Source: Thermomicrobiaceae bacterium
Lineage (GTDB): Bacteria > Chloroflexota > Chloroflexia > Thermomicrobiales > Thermomicrobiaceae
Length of the DNA stretch: 14,826 nt
Reading direction: 5' to 3'
NCBI GenBank assembly: GCA_007122555.1
Contig: SKTL01000519.1
Coordinates: 1-14,826 of the forward strand
Below are positions 1 through 6,716 of this stretch, in pieces. A model generated the notes under the pieces. The model saw nothing but the letters and a program-made list of their open reading frames with translations. It ran no database searches and had not been told where the DNA came from. The first letter of the stretch is position 1; every line of letters begins with the position of its first letter. The position numbers were made by a program, and so were the translations under genes.

Positions 1-88
1 GACAATCTCTAGTGCTGGCAGAAAATATGCTGGCTTCCGAGTTAGCGCGTGTGTCATGTCATTCGAAAACTGAAGGGAAGTAACGACA

Positions 89-535
89 ATGCCAATGGCG
101 GAACGCAAAGCGAGCGTCGTCTGGAATGGCGGTTTGAGCGACGGGAGCGGAATGTTGGACCTGGTGAGCAGCGACGCTGCAAAGCAGCTACCCGTCACCT
201 GGGCAGCCCGGACTGAGCAGCCGGACGGGAAGACGAGTCCGGAAGAGATGATCGCCGCAGCCCAGGCGTCCTGTTACGCGATGGCGTTTTCCAACGTGCT
301 CAGCCAGGCCGGACACCGTCCGGAGCAGCTCAGCGTCGATGCCGTCTGTACGCTGGATATGGTTGACGGAGGCCCGAAGGTTACCCGCGTGGATATCTCA
401 GTGACCGGGAAGGTTCCCGGGCTGGACCAGTCCGGATTTCAGGACCTCGCAAACCAGGCCGAAAAGGGCTGCCCGATCTCCAACGTCCTTCGCGGGAACG
501 CGGAGATCACCGTGAACGCGACGCTTTCCAGCTAG
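89..535 (+). CDS. osmC: OsmC/Ohr-family thiol peroxidase
   Basis: This 148-aa protein belongs to the OsmC/Ohr family, cytoplasmic homodimeric peroxidases that reduce organic hydroperoxides with a reactive thiol. The two family cysteines are visible. Cys62 lies in the AAQASCYAMAFS helix and Cys128 in the EKGCPISNVL motif. Arg41 and Glu53 sit where the family has the residues that activate the peroxidatic cysteine. The AEKGCPISNVL motif and short N-terminus fit the OsmC branch better than Ohr. Length is normal. The ATG at 89 has a good ribosome-binding site (AGGGAAG at 74-80, 8 nt away). A second ATG at 95 is less well spaced. It appears monocistronic, with a strong terminator 30 nt after the stop. 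The physiological substrate and reductant cannot be read from sequence. Confidence 0.93.
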   Translation: MPMAERKASVVWNGGLSDGSGMLDLVSSDAAKQLPVTWAARTEQPDGKTSPEEMIAAAQASCYAMAFSNVLSQAGHRPEQLSVDAVCTLDMVDGGPKVTRVDISVTGKVPGLDQSGFQDLANQAEKGCPISNVLRGNAEITVNATLSS

Positions 536-563
536 CCTTCACAGAAACCCCGGAAACCTCATT

Positions 564-604
564 GCCTGATGGACAGAACATGTCCATCAGGCTTTCCTCC
601 TTTT
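564..604 (+). terminator. Rho-independent terminator of the osmC gene
   Basis: A perfect 12-bp inverted repeat, GCCTGATGGACA at 564-575 and TGTCCATCAGGC at 581-592, encloses a 5-nt GAACA loop. A pyrimidine/T-rich tail (TTTCCTCCTTTT) follows. It begins about 30 nt after the osmC stop, a classic intrinsic terminator. Confidence 0.9.
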
Positions 605-610
605 GAAGCC

Positions 611-682
611 GAAGGTACCATCAATCCTGCGGATTGCGTGACCTTCCGTACTGGGAGTATTGAGTACGGTATTCAGTACCGT
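611..682. repeat. Structured intergenic region with nested inverted repeats and a 12-bp tandem repeat
   Basis: The 233-nt gap between osmC and the next gene holds no credible ORF after the terminator, but it is dense in symmetry. GAAGGT (611-616) pairs with ACCTTC (641-646), with AATCC (623-627) and GGATT (631-635) nested inside. CCGTACT (646-652) pairs with AGTACGG (663-669). ACGGTA (666-671) pairs with TACCGT (677-682). The last two pairs share bases, so only one can form at a time. TATTGAGTACGG (658-669) and TATTCAGTACCG (670-681) are adjacent direct repeats matching at 10 of 12 positions. It could be a 5' leader, an operator for the membrane-protein gene at 769, or the wreck of a repeat element. 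Confidence 0.55.
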
Positions 683-768
683 GACGCTATGGATCTGCCC
701 ACCATTGTTGCATCATACTGACAAGAGACGAAGAAACATACCCGAACCGCTCAGCAGAGGGGGAGATA

Positions 769-1134
769 ATGAACATTGACGGCATGATCACGCTGGAGAG
801 CATGGTCGTCTATGCGTTCGTCATTGCAGCAACCGGCACATCGATCGCCCATCTGTTCCGGAATGCTGATTCACCCTATCTCATTACGATTACGGGAAGC
901 AGGCTGGAGCTGATTTTCGCCGGGGCGCTTGTCTGGTCCGCGGCGATCGGAATCGGTGTGGCGACACTGCTGATCGTTGCCGCTCTGACCTCCCCCATGA
1001 TCGCACTGGCGGTCTTCTTCGGCGTGGAAGCGGTTGCGCTTGACATTTGCGCGAATCGAACCCGGTATGTACGAATTTCGACGCCCCCTGTCGCCCACGC
1101 ACGGGTGCGCGTGACACTCCCCTTCAGTTCCTGA
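769..1134 (+). CDS. Small membrane protein of unknown function, about three helices
   Basis: I do not recognise this 121-aa protein. Three hydrophobic stretches look like transmembrane helices, at about residues 12-30, 48-73 and 75-92. A short polar loop (RNADSPYLITITGSR) lies between the first two, and a basic, proline-containing tail of about 25 residues follows the last. The tail after helix 3 has several Arg residues (NRTRYVR, HARVRV), suggesting it is cytoplasmic. The ATG is preceded by a strong purine-rich site (AGAGGGGGAG at about 756-765), which is the main reason for calling it a gene rather than a shadow. Overlapping minus-strand frames are basic and low in complexity and are not credible. 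It stands alone between a terminator-bounded osmC and a converging acetyltransferase. Confidence 0.65.
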   Translation: MNIDGMITLESMVVYAFVIAATGTSIAHLFRNADSPYLITITGSRLELIFAGALVWSAAIGIGVATLLIVAALTSPMIALAVFFGVEAVALDICANRTRYVRISTPPVAHARVRVTLPFSS

Positions 1135-1158
1135 CTCGAGATTCACGAGAGCTTCGTC

Positions 1159-1187
1159 AAACGCCTGGCATTCCTGGCCGGGCGTTT
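1159..1187. terminator. Bidirectional terminator between converging genes
   Basis: AAACGCC (1159-1165) pairs with GGCGTTT (1181-1187). Inside it GGC (1167-1169) pairs with GCC (1177-1179), joined by a T-G wobble, giving an 11-bp stem with a 7-nt loop. The A-rich left arm becomes a short T run on the minus strand and the right arm gives TTT on the plus strand, so it can serve both the membrane-protein gene ending at 1134 and the acetyltransferase ending at 1197. The T tracts are short. Confidence 0.72.
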
Positions 1188-1196
1188 CGTTACCGC

Positions 1197-1835
1197 TCAA
1201 TCGACGGAGCCGGAGCTGCTCGACGCCTCTAGAAACTCATCTTCCAGTACGCTCATGAGAATCTGGTCGCGCCAGCGGCCGTCGTACCACATGTCCTCTC
1301 GGAGCAGTCCGTCTTCACGAAATCCGCACGCCCGGTATGCCTTTCGGGCGACGACGTTCTCCGCAAAGACGCTGAGGCTCACCTTGTGAAGTCCCGCACC
1401 GGACGCATCCGCCGGAGTCAACAGGTAGACAAGCAGAGCCGCAAGCGCCTCCCGTGCATACCCTTCTCCCCAGCGGCTCCGCTCGCCGATCATCATCGCC
1501 AGTTCGGCATGCCGGTGCTCCCGGCTGACTCCGAAGACATTGATATAGCCAATCCGCTCAGCTGTCTCGTCAAGTATCAACCAGGTCCAGGAACCTGATC
1601 GCTCATTCTCTCGAAGCCAGTCGTGCAGGTCATCAAGGGTCGGGACCGCTCTAGTAATCCAGTAGCGGGTGACTTCCGGATCGCTCCTCCAGCGCTGAAT
1701 CGCCGCAAGATCATCGCTTACGATTGGTCGTAGCAAAATTCTCGAACCGGACAGTTCGACTGCTCCTGACACCTGCGCCAATCCTTCCGCGAAGCTGTTT
1801 CCCGAGTCATCGGGCGTTGTCTCGAACCTGTCCAT
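1197..1835 (-). CDS. GNAT-family N-acetyltransferase, RimJ/RimL type
   Basis: This predicted acetyl-CoA-dependent N-acetyltransferase has 212 aa from this start. The fold begins at residue 32 (RILLRPIVSDDLAAIQRW), typical of the RimJ/RimL (Acetyltransf_3) branch. The acetyl-CoA loop WGEGYAREAL is at 122-131. The C-terminal pattern, with N-x-x-A-x-x-x-Y-x-x-x-GF followed by a Trp/Tyr-rich stretch (MWYDGRWRD), is characteristic. The acceptor is unknown; relatives modify ribosomal-protein N-termini, antibiotics or small amines. The start is uncertain. The ATG at 1833-1835 has no ribosome-binding site, whereas a GTG at 1770-1772 has AAGGA nine bases upstream and would give a 191-aa protein beginning just before the fold. 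It is divergent from the flavin oxidoreductase gene at 1912, with a 76-nt shared upstream region, and converges on the terminator at 1159-1187. Confidence 0.88.
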   Translation of the reverse strand: MDRFETTPDDSGNSFAEGLAQVSGAVELSGSRILLRPIVSDDLAAIQRWRSDPEVTRYWITRAVPTLDDLHDWLRENERSGSWTWLILDETAERIGYINVFGVSREHRHAELAMMIGERSRWGEGYAREALAALLVYLLTPADASGAGLHKVSLSVFAENVVARKAYRACGFREDGLLREDMWYDGRWRDQILMSVLEDEFLEASSSSGSVD

Positions 1836-1911
1836 GGGCTAGAGTGCGCATCAGGCGCGTAGAACTATATTCTCACGAAACTATCAGGGCAGCCGCGAAA
1901 GGACCGTGTAA

Positions 1912-2706
1912 ATGACCACGCCAAGAGGATTCGGCATCGCAGTGACCGTTGATGACGGCGCGGTGGTCGCCACCGCCAAACGCGCAGAATCTCTGGGATA
2001 TGCCTCATTCTGGACGAACAACTCGCCCGGGTCCGATGGACTGCATGTGCTGCGAACCGCGGGTAATGCGACATCAACAATCAACCTCGGCGTCGGGGTG
2101 ATTCCGGTGCACCGGCATCCGGCGGAAGAGATTCGTCAACGGAGCGGGAAAGGAACGCCGCAGGAGCTACCAATGGGCCGGTTGCTTCTCGGAATCGGAG
2201 CATCAGGGAAGGGTGCGCTGCAAACCGCGAGAGAGAACATCGAACAGCTGCGAAACGAGCTCGGCTGCAAGATCTATCTCGCGGCACTGGGGCCGAAGAT
2301 GTGCCGGCTGGCTGGAGAAGCCGCTGACGGCGTGCTCTTCAACTGGCTGACCCCGGAGTACGCGCAAAAATCCGCTGACCTCGTTCGTGAGGGCGCCGCC
2401 TCGGCAGGGCGTGAGACCCCGCGACTGATGACCTACGTTCGCGTTTCGCTGCGCGACGAGGGACTGGAGCGTCTCAAGTCAGAGGCTGCCCGCTACGAGA
2501 GTATCCCGGCGTATGCCGCGCACTTCGAGCGCATGGGCGTCGGCGGAGTCGACGCCAGCATCGCTGCGCAAGACGCAGCCCAGATCCAGGAACGCCTCAA
2601 AGCCTGGGACGGCGTTCTGGACGAGATTGTGGTGCGATCAATCACGCCGAACGACACGCAGGATGAGTTGCTGGAGCTCGTCGACGCTGGAGCTCCACAG
2701 AAGTAG
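1912..2706 (+). CDS. LLM-class flavin-dependent oxidoreductase (luciferase-like, short form)
   Basis: This 264-aa TIM-barrel protein is of the luciferase-like monooxygenase / F420-dependent reductase superfamily. Recognisable parts are the N-terminal strand-helix with AESLGYASFWTNN (25-37), the strand INLGVGVIPVHRHP (57-70), GRLLLGIGA (89-97) and LAALGPKMCRLAGEAADGVLFNW (about 123-145), the last a strong family signature. Members of this superfamily use FMN or F420. Which one applies here, and the substrate, cannot be read from sequence. At 264 aa it is shorter than the common 300-350 aa members because the segment between the GxG strand and the next helix is compact. All core strands are present and collinear, so I read it as a short subfamily rather than a deletion. 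The ATG has AAAGGA at 1898-1903, 8 nt upstream. It converges on the cytochrome gene with a 29-nt gap. Confidence 0.86.
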   Translation: MTTPRGFGIAVTVDDGAVVATAKRAESLGYASFWTNNSPGSDGLHVLRTAGNATSTINLGVGVIPVHRHPAEEIRQRSGKGTPQELPMGRLLLGIGASGKGALQTARENIEQLRNELGCKIYLAALGPKMCRLAGEAADGVLFNWLTPEYAQKSADLVREGAASAGRETPRLMTYVRVSLRDEGLERLKSEAARYESIPAYAAHFERMGVGGVDASIAAQDAAQIQERLKAWDGVLDEIVVRSITPNDTQDELLELVDAGAPQK

Positions 2707-2707
2707 C

Positions 2708-2749
2708 GCGGCCCGCCAGCTCCTCGATCCGCCCGCTACTCCGGGCCGC
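2708..2749. repeat. GC-rich inverted repeat at the junction of two converging genes
   Basis: GCGGCCCG (2708-2715) and CGGGCCGC (2742-2749) are a perfect 8-bp inverted repeat with a 26-nt interior. It starts just after the oxidoreductase stop and reaches into the last codons of the converging cytochrome gene. It may help end transcription from both sides, but neither side has a T tract, so a terminator role is only possible. Confidence 0.35.
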
Positions 2750-3170
2750 CAATCGTGAACAGGTAGGCGGCGATATGCCGGGCCTCATCCTCGGAAATTC
2801 CGAGGGTCGGCATCGCGCTGCCAGGTTGAATACTCTGAGGATCCTGCAGGAATGCGATGACATTCTCCGGGCGGTTTGGCGCCGCGCCAGCGACGAAGGC
2901 GCGATTCTGCCAGAGCTGGAGACCCGGCGCGTCATGACCGCTGGAACCGTCAATGCCCGGGATGTAGTGGCAACTTCCGCACTCGTAGGCGAGGATGAGT
3001 TCGGCGCCGCGATCCGGGTCGCCGCCGTCGACCTGAACCCGCTCCGGCTCATCTCCCTGGCACGCGGTCAGAATGATCGCAAGGAAAACGACGACAGCGA
3101 AAATGGCGCGTCCGCCAACGTGCTGGACTGATAACGGGTTTCTGCGGGGAATGGTTCTTCTCCGGCTCAA
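2736..3170 (-). CDS. Lipoprotein c-type cytochrome, single haem
   Basis: This 144-aa exported mono-haem cytochrome c probably carries electrons on the outer face of the cytoplasmic membrane. A basic N-terminus is followed by a hydrophobic segment (about 22-36) and the lipobox L34-T-A-C37, so Cys37 should be lipid-modified. The haem site C64-G-S-C67-H68 is clear, and Met120 in GSAMPTLG is the likely sixth ligand. The C-terminal helix (SEDEARHIAAYLFTIGG) is typical of the class I fold. The only sensible start in this frame is TTG at 3168-3170, with AGGGA five bases upstream; no ATG or GTG lies before the signal sequence. Its partner oxidase or reductase is not in the window. It lies 93 nt downstream of the NFACT gene on the same strand and might be co-transcribed, though nothing links their functions. 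Confidence 0.88.
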   Translation of the reverse strand: MSRRRTIPRRNPLSVQHVGGRAIFAVVVFLAIILTACQGDEPERVQVDGGDPDRGAELILAYECGSCHYIPGIDGSSGHDAPGLQLWQNRAFVAGAAPNRPENVIAFLQDPQSIQPGSAMPTLGISEDEARHIAAYLFTIGGPE

Positions 3171-3263
3171 TATTGTCCCTGATCGCCTGAAACGCCGGGC
3201 GAAGCCACGGCAACGATTACTCCGCCTTCAGGATAGCCTGTCAGAGCCTCGCGAACCCAGCAG

Positions 3264-5102
3264 CTACTGTCGGGACTTTCCCGTGTTGGAACCGGCCGGG
3301 GCATGTTTTCCGTCGAAGCCGATATCTTCAGGACTCCGGGGACGGACATTCAGTGTCCGCTCGTGTCGGTACGTCACCATTCCTGGTCCGGCTCCGCGGA
3401 TCTTCCGGACGAATCGACATTCCGTCGCGTCAACCTCGACGGTCGTAGATGTCCGGCCGGAGCTGTACCAGGCGGCGAGCGACGCTGCATGCTCGAGAAT
3501 CTCGTCATCCGGCTGCCCCGCCCAGTGAATCACCACATGCGAGCCGGGCAATCCCCGGGCGTGAAGCCAGGTATCGTTCGGTCCGGCCATGTCGAACACG
3601 ACCCGCTCGTTCTGCGGGCCGCTTCGGCCCACGTAGATAATGTCCGATCGATCGGTGCGGTAGCTATCCGGATTCTTCGGCTTCGGCTGGCGCGCGCCTT
3701 TCTTCTTACCCTCGGACGCGTCTGCAGCGCGTTCCGCCTCGTGCAACTCGAATTCCCGGCGAAGCTGTTCGATCTGCTCAATTCCGTCCGCCTGCTCGGC
3801 CTGCGTCCGCAGCTGGCGCATGTAGTCCAACTCCGCCTGCGCGCGTTTTAGCAGTTTCGGAAGGTTTTCGGTTGCCTGTTTCAACCGATGATATCGTTCG
3901 AAATACCGCTGCGCATTGTCACTGGCGGAAAGGTCCGGATGGAGTTTGACGATTGTTCCGTCGGCGTCGAGTTCGGCGTCTCCCGGGTTGATCTTCCAGA
4001 GATAGGCGTAGATCAGCTCGCCCTTCTGACGGAGCTCATCACCCTGCTCGGCGCGATCCAGCTGTTCGGTCAGAGAGCGCACTCGTGCGTCGGCGCGCTC
4101 GACGGCATTCTGGATATCCGCCACAAGCGTCTCGCGGCGCTGTGCGTGACGCACAGGGCGTTGCACGCCTCCTGCTTCAAGCGCCCGCTCGATCGCCTCG
4201 GAGATCGTCGGATAAGCTTCACGCTCATATTCCGCCATATGAAACAGCTGGATCGGGGCAAACGCCCGGACAGAGCCGTCGTCGACATAGACCGACGGTT
4301 CCCAGACTCCCTGCTCCATCGATTGAATAACCGCACGCACGCCGTCAGCCAGCTTACGGGGAGCCTGATCGTCATCGGCAATATCCCGGATCTTGAGATC
4401 AGCCGTTTCGAACGCCCTGAATACCGCTTCATGGGCCATTTGCGGGCTGAATCCGTTGACCGACCGGACGAGATGCTGCGTCAACTGGGTCTTGTTTTCG
4501 CCATCTGCGATCAACGTCGCTGCGATTTCCGCATCCAGGTTCCGGGGATCGTGTTTTGTCTGGGGCGGCGGCATCTGGTACTCCCGATGCGGCAGAATTG
4601 GACGCACCCGACTCATTTCCTGAGTCACGCGTTTCGCGGAATCCATAACCCGGTTCTCATCGTCGATCAGGATCACATTGCTGTGCCGGCCCATGAGCTC
4701 AATGACCAGATGGGTGTACACAAGCTCCGCCGCCTCGTTATCCAGATCCTCATCATCGTCTGCACGGTTGTCCGGGAAAAATCGCTTCGCTATACTGAGC
4801 CGCACGATACGCTCGAGGGGCGGCTGCTCTACGCCGACTACGAACCCGCCACGGGCGTATTTGCGAAGCAGCAAGAGGAGTGGGGAAACCTGATCGGGGT
4901 CTGCAGTCAATCGCGTATCCGAAAGATAGAGCCCCGGTGTCTGACTCGACGCGCGGGCGACCAGCATGCGCCGTTTGCCATGGTTGAAGATCTCCAGCCC
5001 GTAGCTGAGGTCATCCAGCTGGATGACCTTCTGTATTCGGCCATTGACCACCCGATCGGACAGCTCATCGGTCACCGCGGCTATCGTCAGCACATCGAAC
5101 AC
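3264..5102 (-). CDS. rqcH: NFACT-family ribosome quality control factor (RqcH/Rqc2-like)
   Basis: This 612-aa protein is of the NFACT family (also called FbpA or fibronectin-binding-like). Bacterial RqcH binds stalled 50S subunits with peptidyl-tRNA and recruits tRNA-Ala to add alanine tails that mark the chain for degradation. Domains are NFACT-N at about 1-180 (opening FDVLTIAAVTDEL; ELMGRHSNVILID at 135-147), a helix-hairpin-helix-like region at about 205-260, a charged coiled-coil region at about 320-460, a basic linker (KKKGARQPKPK) and NFACT-R at about 480-590 (WLHARGLPGSHVVI; GAGPGMVTYRHERTLNVRP). Residues 97-98 are Glu-Arg where B. subtilis RqcH has the essential Asp97-Arg98. An acidic stretch at 111-125 follows. 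The start is GTG at 5100-5102, since an in-frame TAG lies four codons upstream. Its own site (AAAGG) is a rather distant 12 nt. The gene is divergent from gmk. Confidence 0.93.
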   Translation of the reverse strand: MFDVLTIAAVTDELSDRVVNGRIQKVIQLDDLSYGLEIFNHGKRRMLVARASSQTPGLYLSDTRLTADPDQVSPLLLLLRKYARGGFVVGVEQPPLERIVRLSIAKRFFPDNRADDDEDLDNEAAELVYTHLVIELMGRHSNVILIDDENRVMDSAKRVTQEMSRVRPILPHREYQMPPPQTKHDPRNLDAEIAATLIADGENKTQLTQHLVRSVNGFSPQMAHEAVFRAFETADLKIRDIADDDQAPRKLADGVRAVIQSMEQGVWEPSVYVDDGSVRAFAPIQLFHMAEYEREAYPTISEAIERALEAGGVQRPVRHAQRRETLVADIQNAVERADARVRSLTEQLDRAEQGDELRQKGELIYAYLWKINPGDAELDADGTIVKLHPDLSASDNAQRYFERYHRLKQATENLPKLLKRAQAELDYMRQLRTQAEQADGIEQIEQLRREFELHEAERAADASEGKKKGARQPKPKNPDSYRTDRSDIIYVGRSGPQNERVVFDMAGPNDTWLHARGLPGSHVVIHWAGQPDDEILEHAASLAAWYSSGRTSTTVEVDATECRFVRKIRGAGPGMVTYRHERTLNVRPRSPEDIGFDGKHAPAGSNTGKSRQ

Positions 5103-5146
5103 AGGCGATCGCTACCTTTCGTTAATCTGATTGCCTCTTCAATCAC
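5087..5146 (-). CDS. Possible 19-codon leader ORF overlapping the start of rqcH
   Basis: Upstream of rqcH, GGAGG (minus strand, plus positions 5154-5158) is followed after 7 nt by GTG at 5144-5146. This opens a 19-codon frame, (M/V)IEEAIRLTKGSDRLCSMC, ending with TGA at 5087-5089. The frame overlaps the first codons of rqcH by 16 nt in another reading frame. Its ribosome-binding site is better placed than that of rqcH. Such an arrangement could couple rqcH translation to a leader peptide. It is only a sequence pattern: chance, or a non-coding SD-like run, is quite possible. Confidence 0.3.
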   Translation of the reverse strand: MIEEAIRLTKGSDRLCSMC

Positions 5147-5197
5147 TTCACCACCTCCAAGTCTACCGACCGGAAATGATACCCGTCCGGAGTGGCC

Positions 5198-5272
5198 GAT
5201 TCGCGCAGCGAGGCGAATCTGTGCCATGATGCGCGGGGGAGTAGACGACCGATACGCCGGACAGATGTCCGG
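5198..5272. promoter_or_regulatory. Two inverted repeats in the gmk leader / divergent regulatory region
   Basis: The 190-nt gap between the divergent rqcH and gmk genes holds two symmetrical elements. GATTCGC (5198-5204) and GCGAATC (5213-5219) enclose an 8-nt centre. CCGGACA (5257-5263) and TGTCCGG (5266-5272) form a near-perfect 16-nt palindrome with a 2-nt centre, 20 nt before the gmk GTG. The second has the size and symmetry of a repressor operator, and it could also fold in the gmk leader RNA. No convincing -35/-10 pair could be assigned to either gene. Confidence 0.4.
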
Positions 5273-5292
5273 ATGGAATTGAGGCGGAGCTG

Positions 5293-5982
5293 GTGAGAGA
5301 CGATCTTCGACTGAATCAACAGGCCGATGAGCTCATCGATGATCTGCGCTCACTCAACCGCCCGAGGTTGATTGTCATCTCCGGCCCATCCGGTGTTGGC
5401 AAGGATACCGTGATTGAGGAAATGCGCCTGCGGCACCCGGACTACTCGTTCGCCGTCACGGCGACGACCCGGCCGCGCAGACCTGGCGAAATCGATGGTG
5501 TCCACTACATCTTCATGACCCGTCAGGAATTCGAAGATTCGCTGCAGAGCGACTACTTTCTCGAATCAGCAGAGGTCTACGGCAATCTCTACGGGGTTCC
5601 CCGGAAACGGGTTGAAGACGAAATCGCCGATGGTCGCAACGTCGTTATCAAAGTCGATGTCCAGGGAGCAGCCACAATCCGAAATATCATGCCGGATGCG
5701 ATCTTCATTTTCCTCTTGCCGCCGACGATGGGCGAGCTCACCGCCCGCCTGCGCGGTCGAAAAACCGATGATCCTGATGCGCTCATGGAGCGAGCCACCA
5801 CCGCATCGTGGGAGCTCGGACGCGTGCGAGACTTCGATTATGTCGTGTTCAACGAGACGGATAAGGTTCACGAGACATTGCGCGTGATCGACGCGATTAT
5901 CGTCGCCGAGGGATCCCGCATCGACCAGACGGTGTCCGGATCCTCAGACACCCGGGAACGCGCCCGGGAAGATGACCGCTAG
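5293..5982 (+). CDS. gmk: Guanylate kinase
   Basis: This cytoplasmic enzyme, 229 aa, phosphorylates GMP to GDP with ATP. The P-loop is GPSGVGKDT at 31-39, with Asp where most family members have Ser or Gly. The GMP-binding region TTRPRRPGEIDGVHYIFM (58-75), the SAEVYGNLYGVPRKRVE stretch (92-108) and DVQGAATIR (122-130) are all typical. The lid region RLRGRKTDDPDALMERATTA follows at 152-171. A 24-residue N-terminal extension and a charged C-terminal tail make it a little longer than the usual 200-210 aa. The start is GTG at 5293 with AGGCGGAG close upstream (only 3 nt spacing); no ATG fits before the P-loop. It is divergent from rqcH and converges on def with an 18-nt gap. In many bacteria gmk is followed by rpoZ, which is absent here. 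Confidence 0.96.
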   Translation: MRDDLRLNQQADELIDDLRSLNRPRLIVISGPSGVGKDTVIEEMRLRHPDYSFAVTATTRPRRPGEIDGVHYIFMTRQEFEDSLQSDYFLESAEVYGNLYGVPRKRVEDEIADGRNVVIKVDVQGAATIRNIMPDAIFIFLLPPTMGELTARLRGRKTDDPDALMERATTASWELGRVRDFDYVVFNETDKVHETLRVIDAIIVAEGSRIDQTVSGSSDTRERAREDDR

Positions 5983-6000
5983 ACCGCCCACATTCCAGAA

Positions 6001-6606
6001 CTACGCTCCGCTGGCGCGCTGATTGACCTGACCGATCGTTCCCGGCGCAACCGTTCCGGCTGTTTCGCCTTCGATCTCGACGTCAGCATCCTCGAACGGC
6101 TCGTAGCGAAGTGTTTCAGGATCTTCAATGCGGTCTATAAAGAGAATCCCGTCGAGATGATCGATCTCGTGCTGCAACGCACGCGCCAGAAATCCTGAAG
6201 CCTTGACGCGAACTTCCTTGTCATCCATGTCCCGCGCCCGGACGGTCACGTGCATCGCCCGCTGAACGTCGCCGATCCAGCCAGGGATACTGAGGCAACC
6301 TTCGATACCGGTTTGCTGCCCTGAAGACCGGATCACTTCCGGGTTGGCCAGCATGAGCTCAACCGGGCCGGCCGGCTCTTCACCTTCTTCAACCTCGTCA
6401 GGTTCCTCAGCAGGCAATTTGACGACAATCACGCGCCGCAGCACCCCGACCTGCGGAGCAGCCAGCGCAATCGCGTACGGCGTTTCTTCCACTGTCGCCA
6501 TCATGTCGCGCGCCAGTTTGCGAATGCTGTCGTCAACCTTGCGGACCTTTGAGGCCTTGTGACGAAGTCGCGGGTCTCCTTCGGTGATGATTTCAAGAAT
6601 TGCCAT
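6001..6606 (-). CDS. def: Peptide deformylase
   Basis: This metalloenzyme removes the formyl group from the N-terminal methionine of new proteins. From the preferred start it has 201 aa. Motif I is AIALAAPQVG (45-54), motif II is EGCLS (102-106) with metal ligand Cys104, and motif III is QHEIDH (145-150) with His146 and His150 as ligands and Glu147 as catalytic base. Motif I has Ala at both usual Gly positions of GxGxAAxQ. An acidic insertion (about 67-78) and an acidic C-terminal tail are additions to the core. The frame is open to an ATG at 6669, but MAILEIITEGDPRLR is the standard family N-terminus. A -10-like TATACT (minus strand, 6670-6675) lies beside the longer start, so I chose the ATG at 6604-6606. 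It lies 110 nt downstream of priA on the same strand. Confidence 0.95.
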   Translation of the reverse strand: MAILEIITEGDPRLRHKASKVRKVDDSIRKLARDMMATVEETPYAIALAAPQVGVLRRVIVVKLPAEEPDEVEEGEEPAGPVELMLANPEVIRSSGQQTGIEGCLSIPGWIGDVQRAMHVTVRARDMDDKEVRVKASGFLARALQHEIDHLDGILFIDRIEDPETLRYEPFEDADVEIEGETAGTVAPGTIGQVNQRASGA

Positions 6607-6716
6607 AGTGCTGCTCAGTTTCCTTGCCGTCGCGTCCGTAGCGCCTGCCCTGCGTTTCGTCCACATCATAGTATACCGATGTCGTCTCGGCCCCCGCCGT
6701 CCGTCGTCGTTGTCGA

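Noticed and set aside
1050..1072. Minus-strand GGGTTCGATTC resembling a tRNA T-loop.
   Set aside because: The flanking bases do not form a 5-bp T stem and no acceptor, D or anticodon arms are found nearby; it lies inside the membrane-protein gene.
1912..2706. Possibility that the flavin oxidoreductase is a deletion-damaged pseudogene because it is short.
   Set aside because: All core strands and the LAGEAADGVLFNW signature are present, in order and in one frame, with a good SD. It reads as a naturally short subfamily.
3888..5282. Long open frame (464 codons) on the plus strand opposite rqcH.
   Set aside because: It lies almost wholly antisense to a clear NFACT gene with intact motifs, and its translation shows no recognisable domain. 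Long antisense frames are expected in GC-rich genes.
6607..6669. Longer peptide deformylase starting at 6669.
   Set aside because: The extra 21 residues do not match the family N-terminus and the start overlaps a -10-like element; the ATG at 6606 is preferred.
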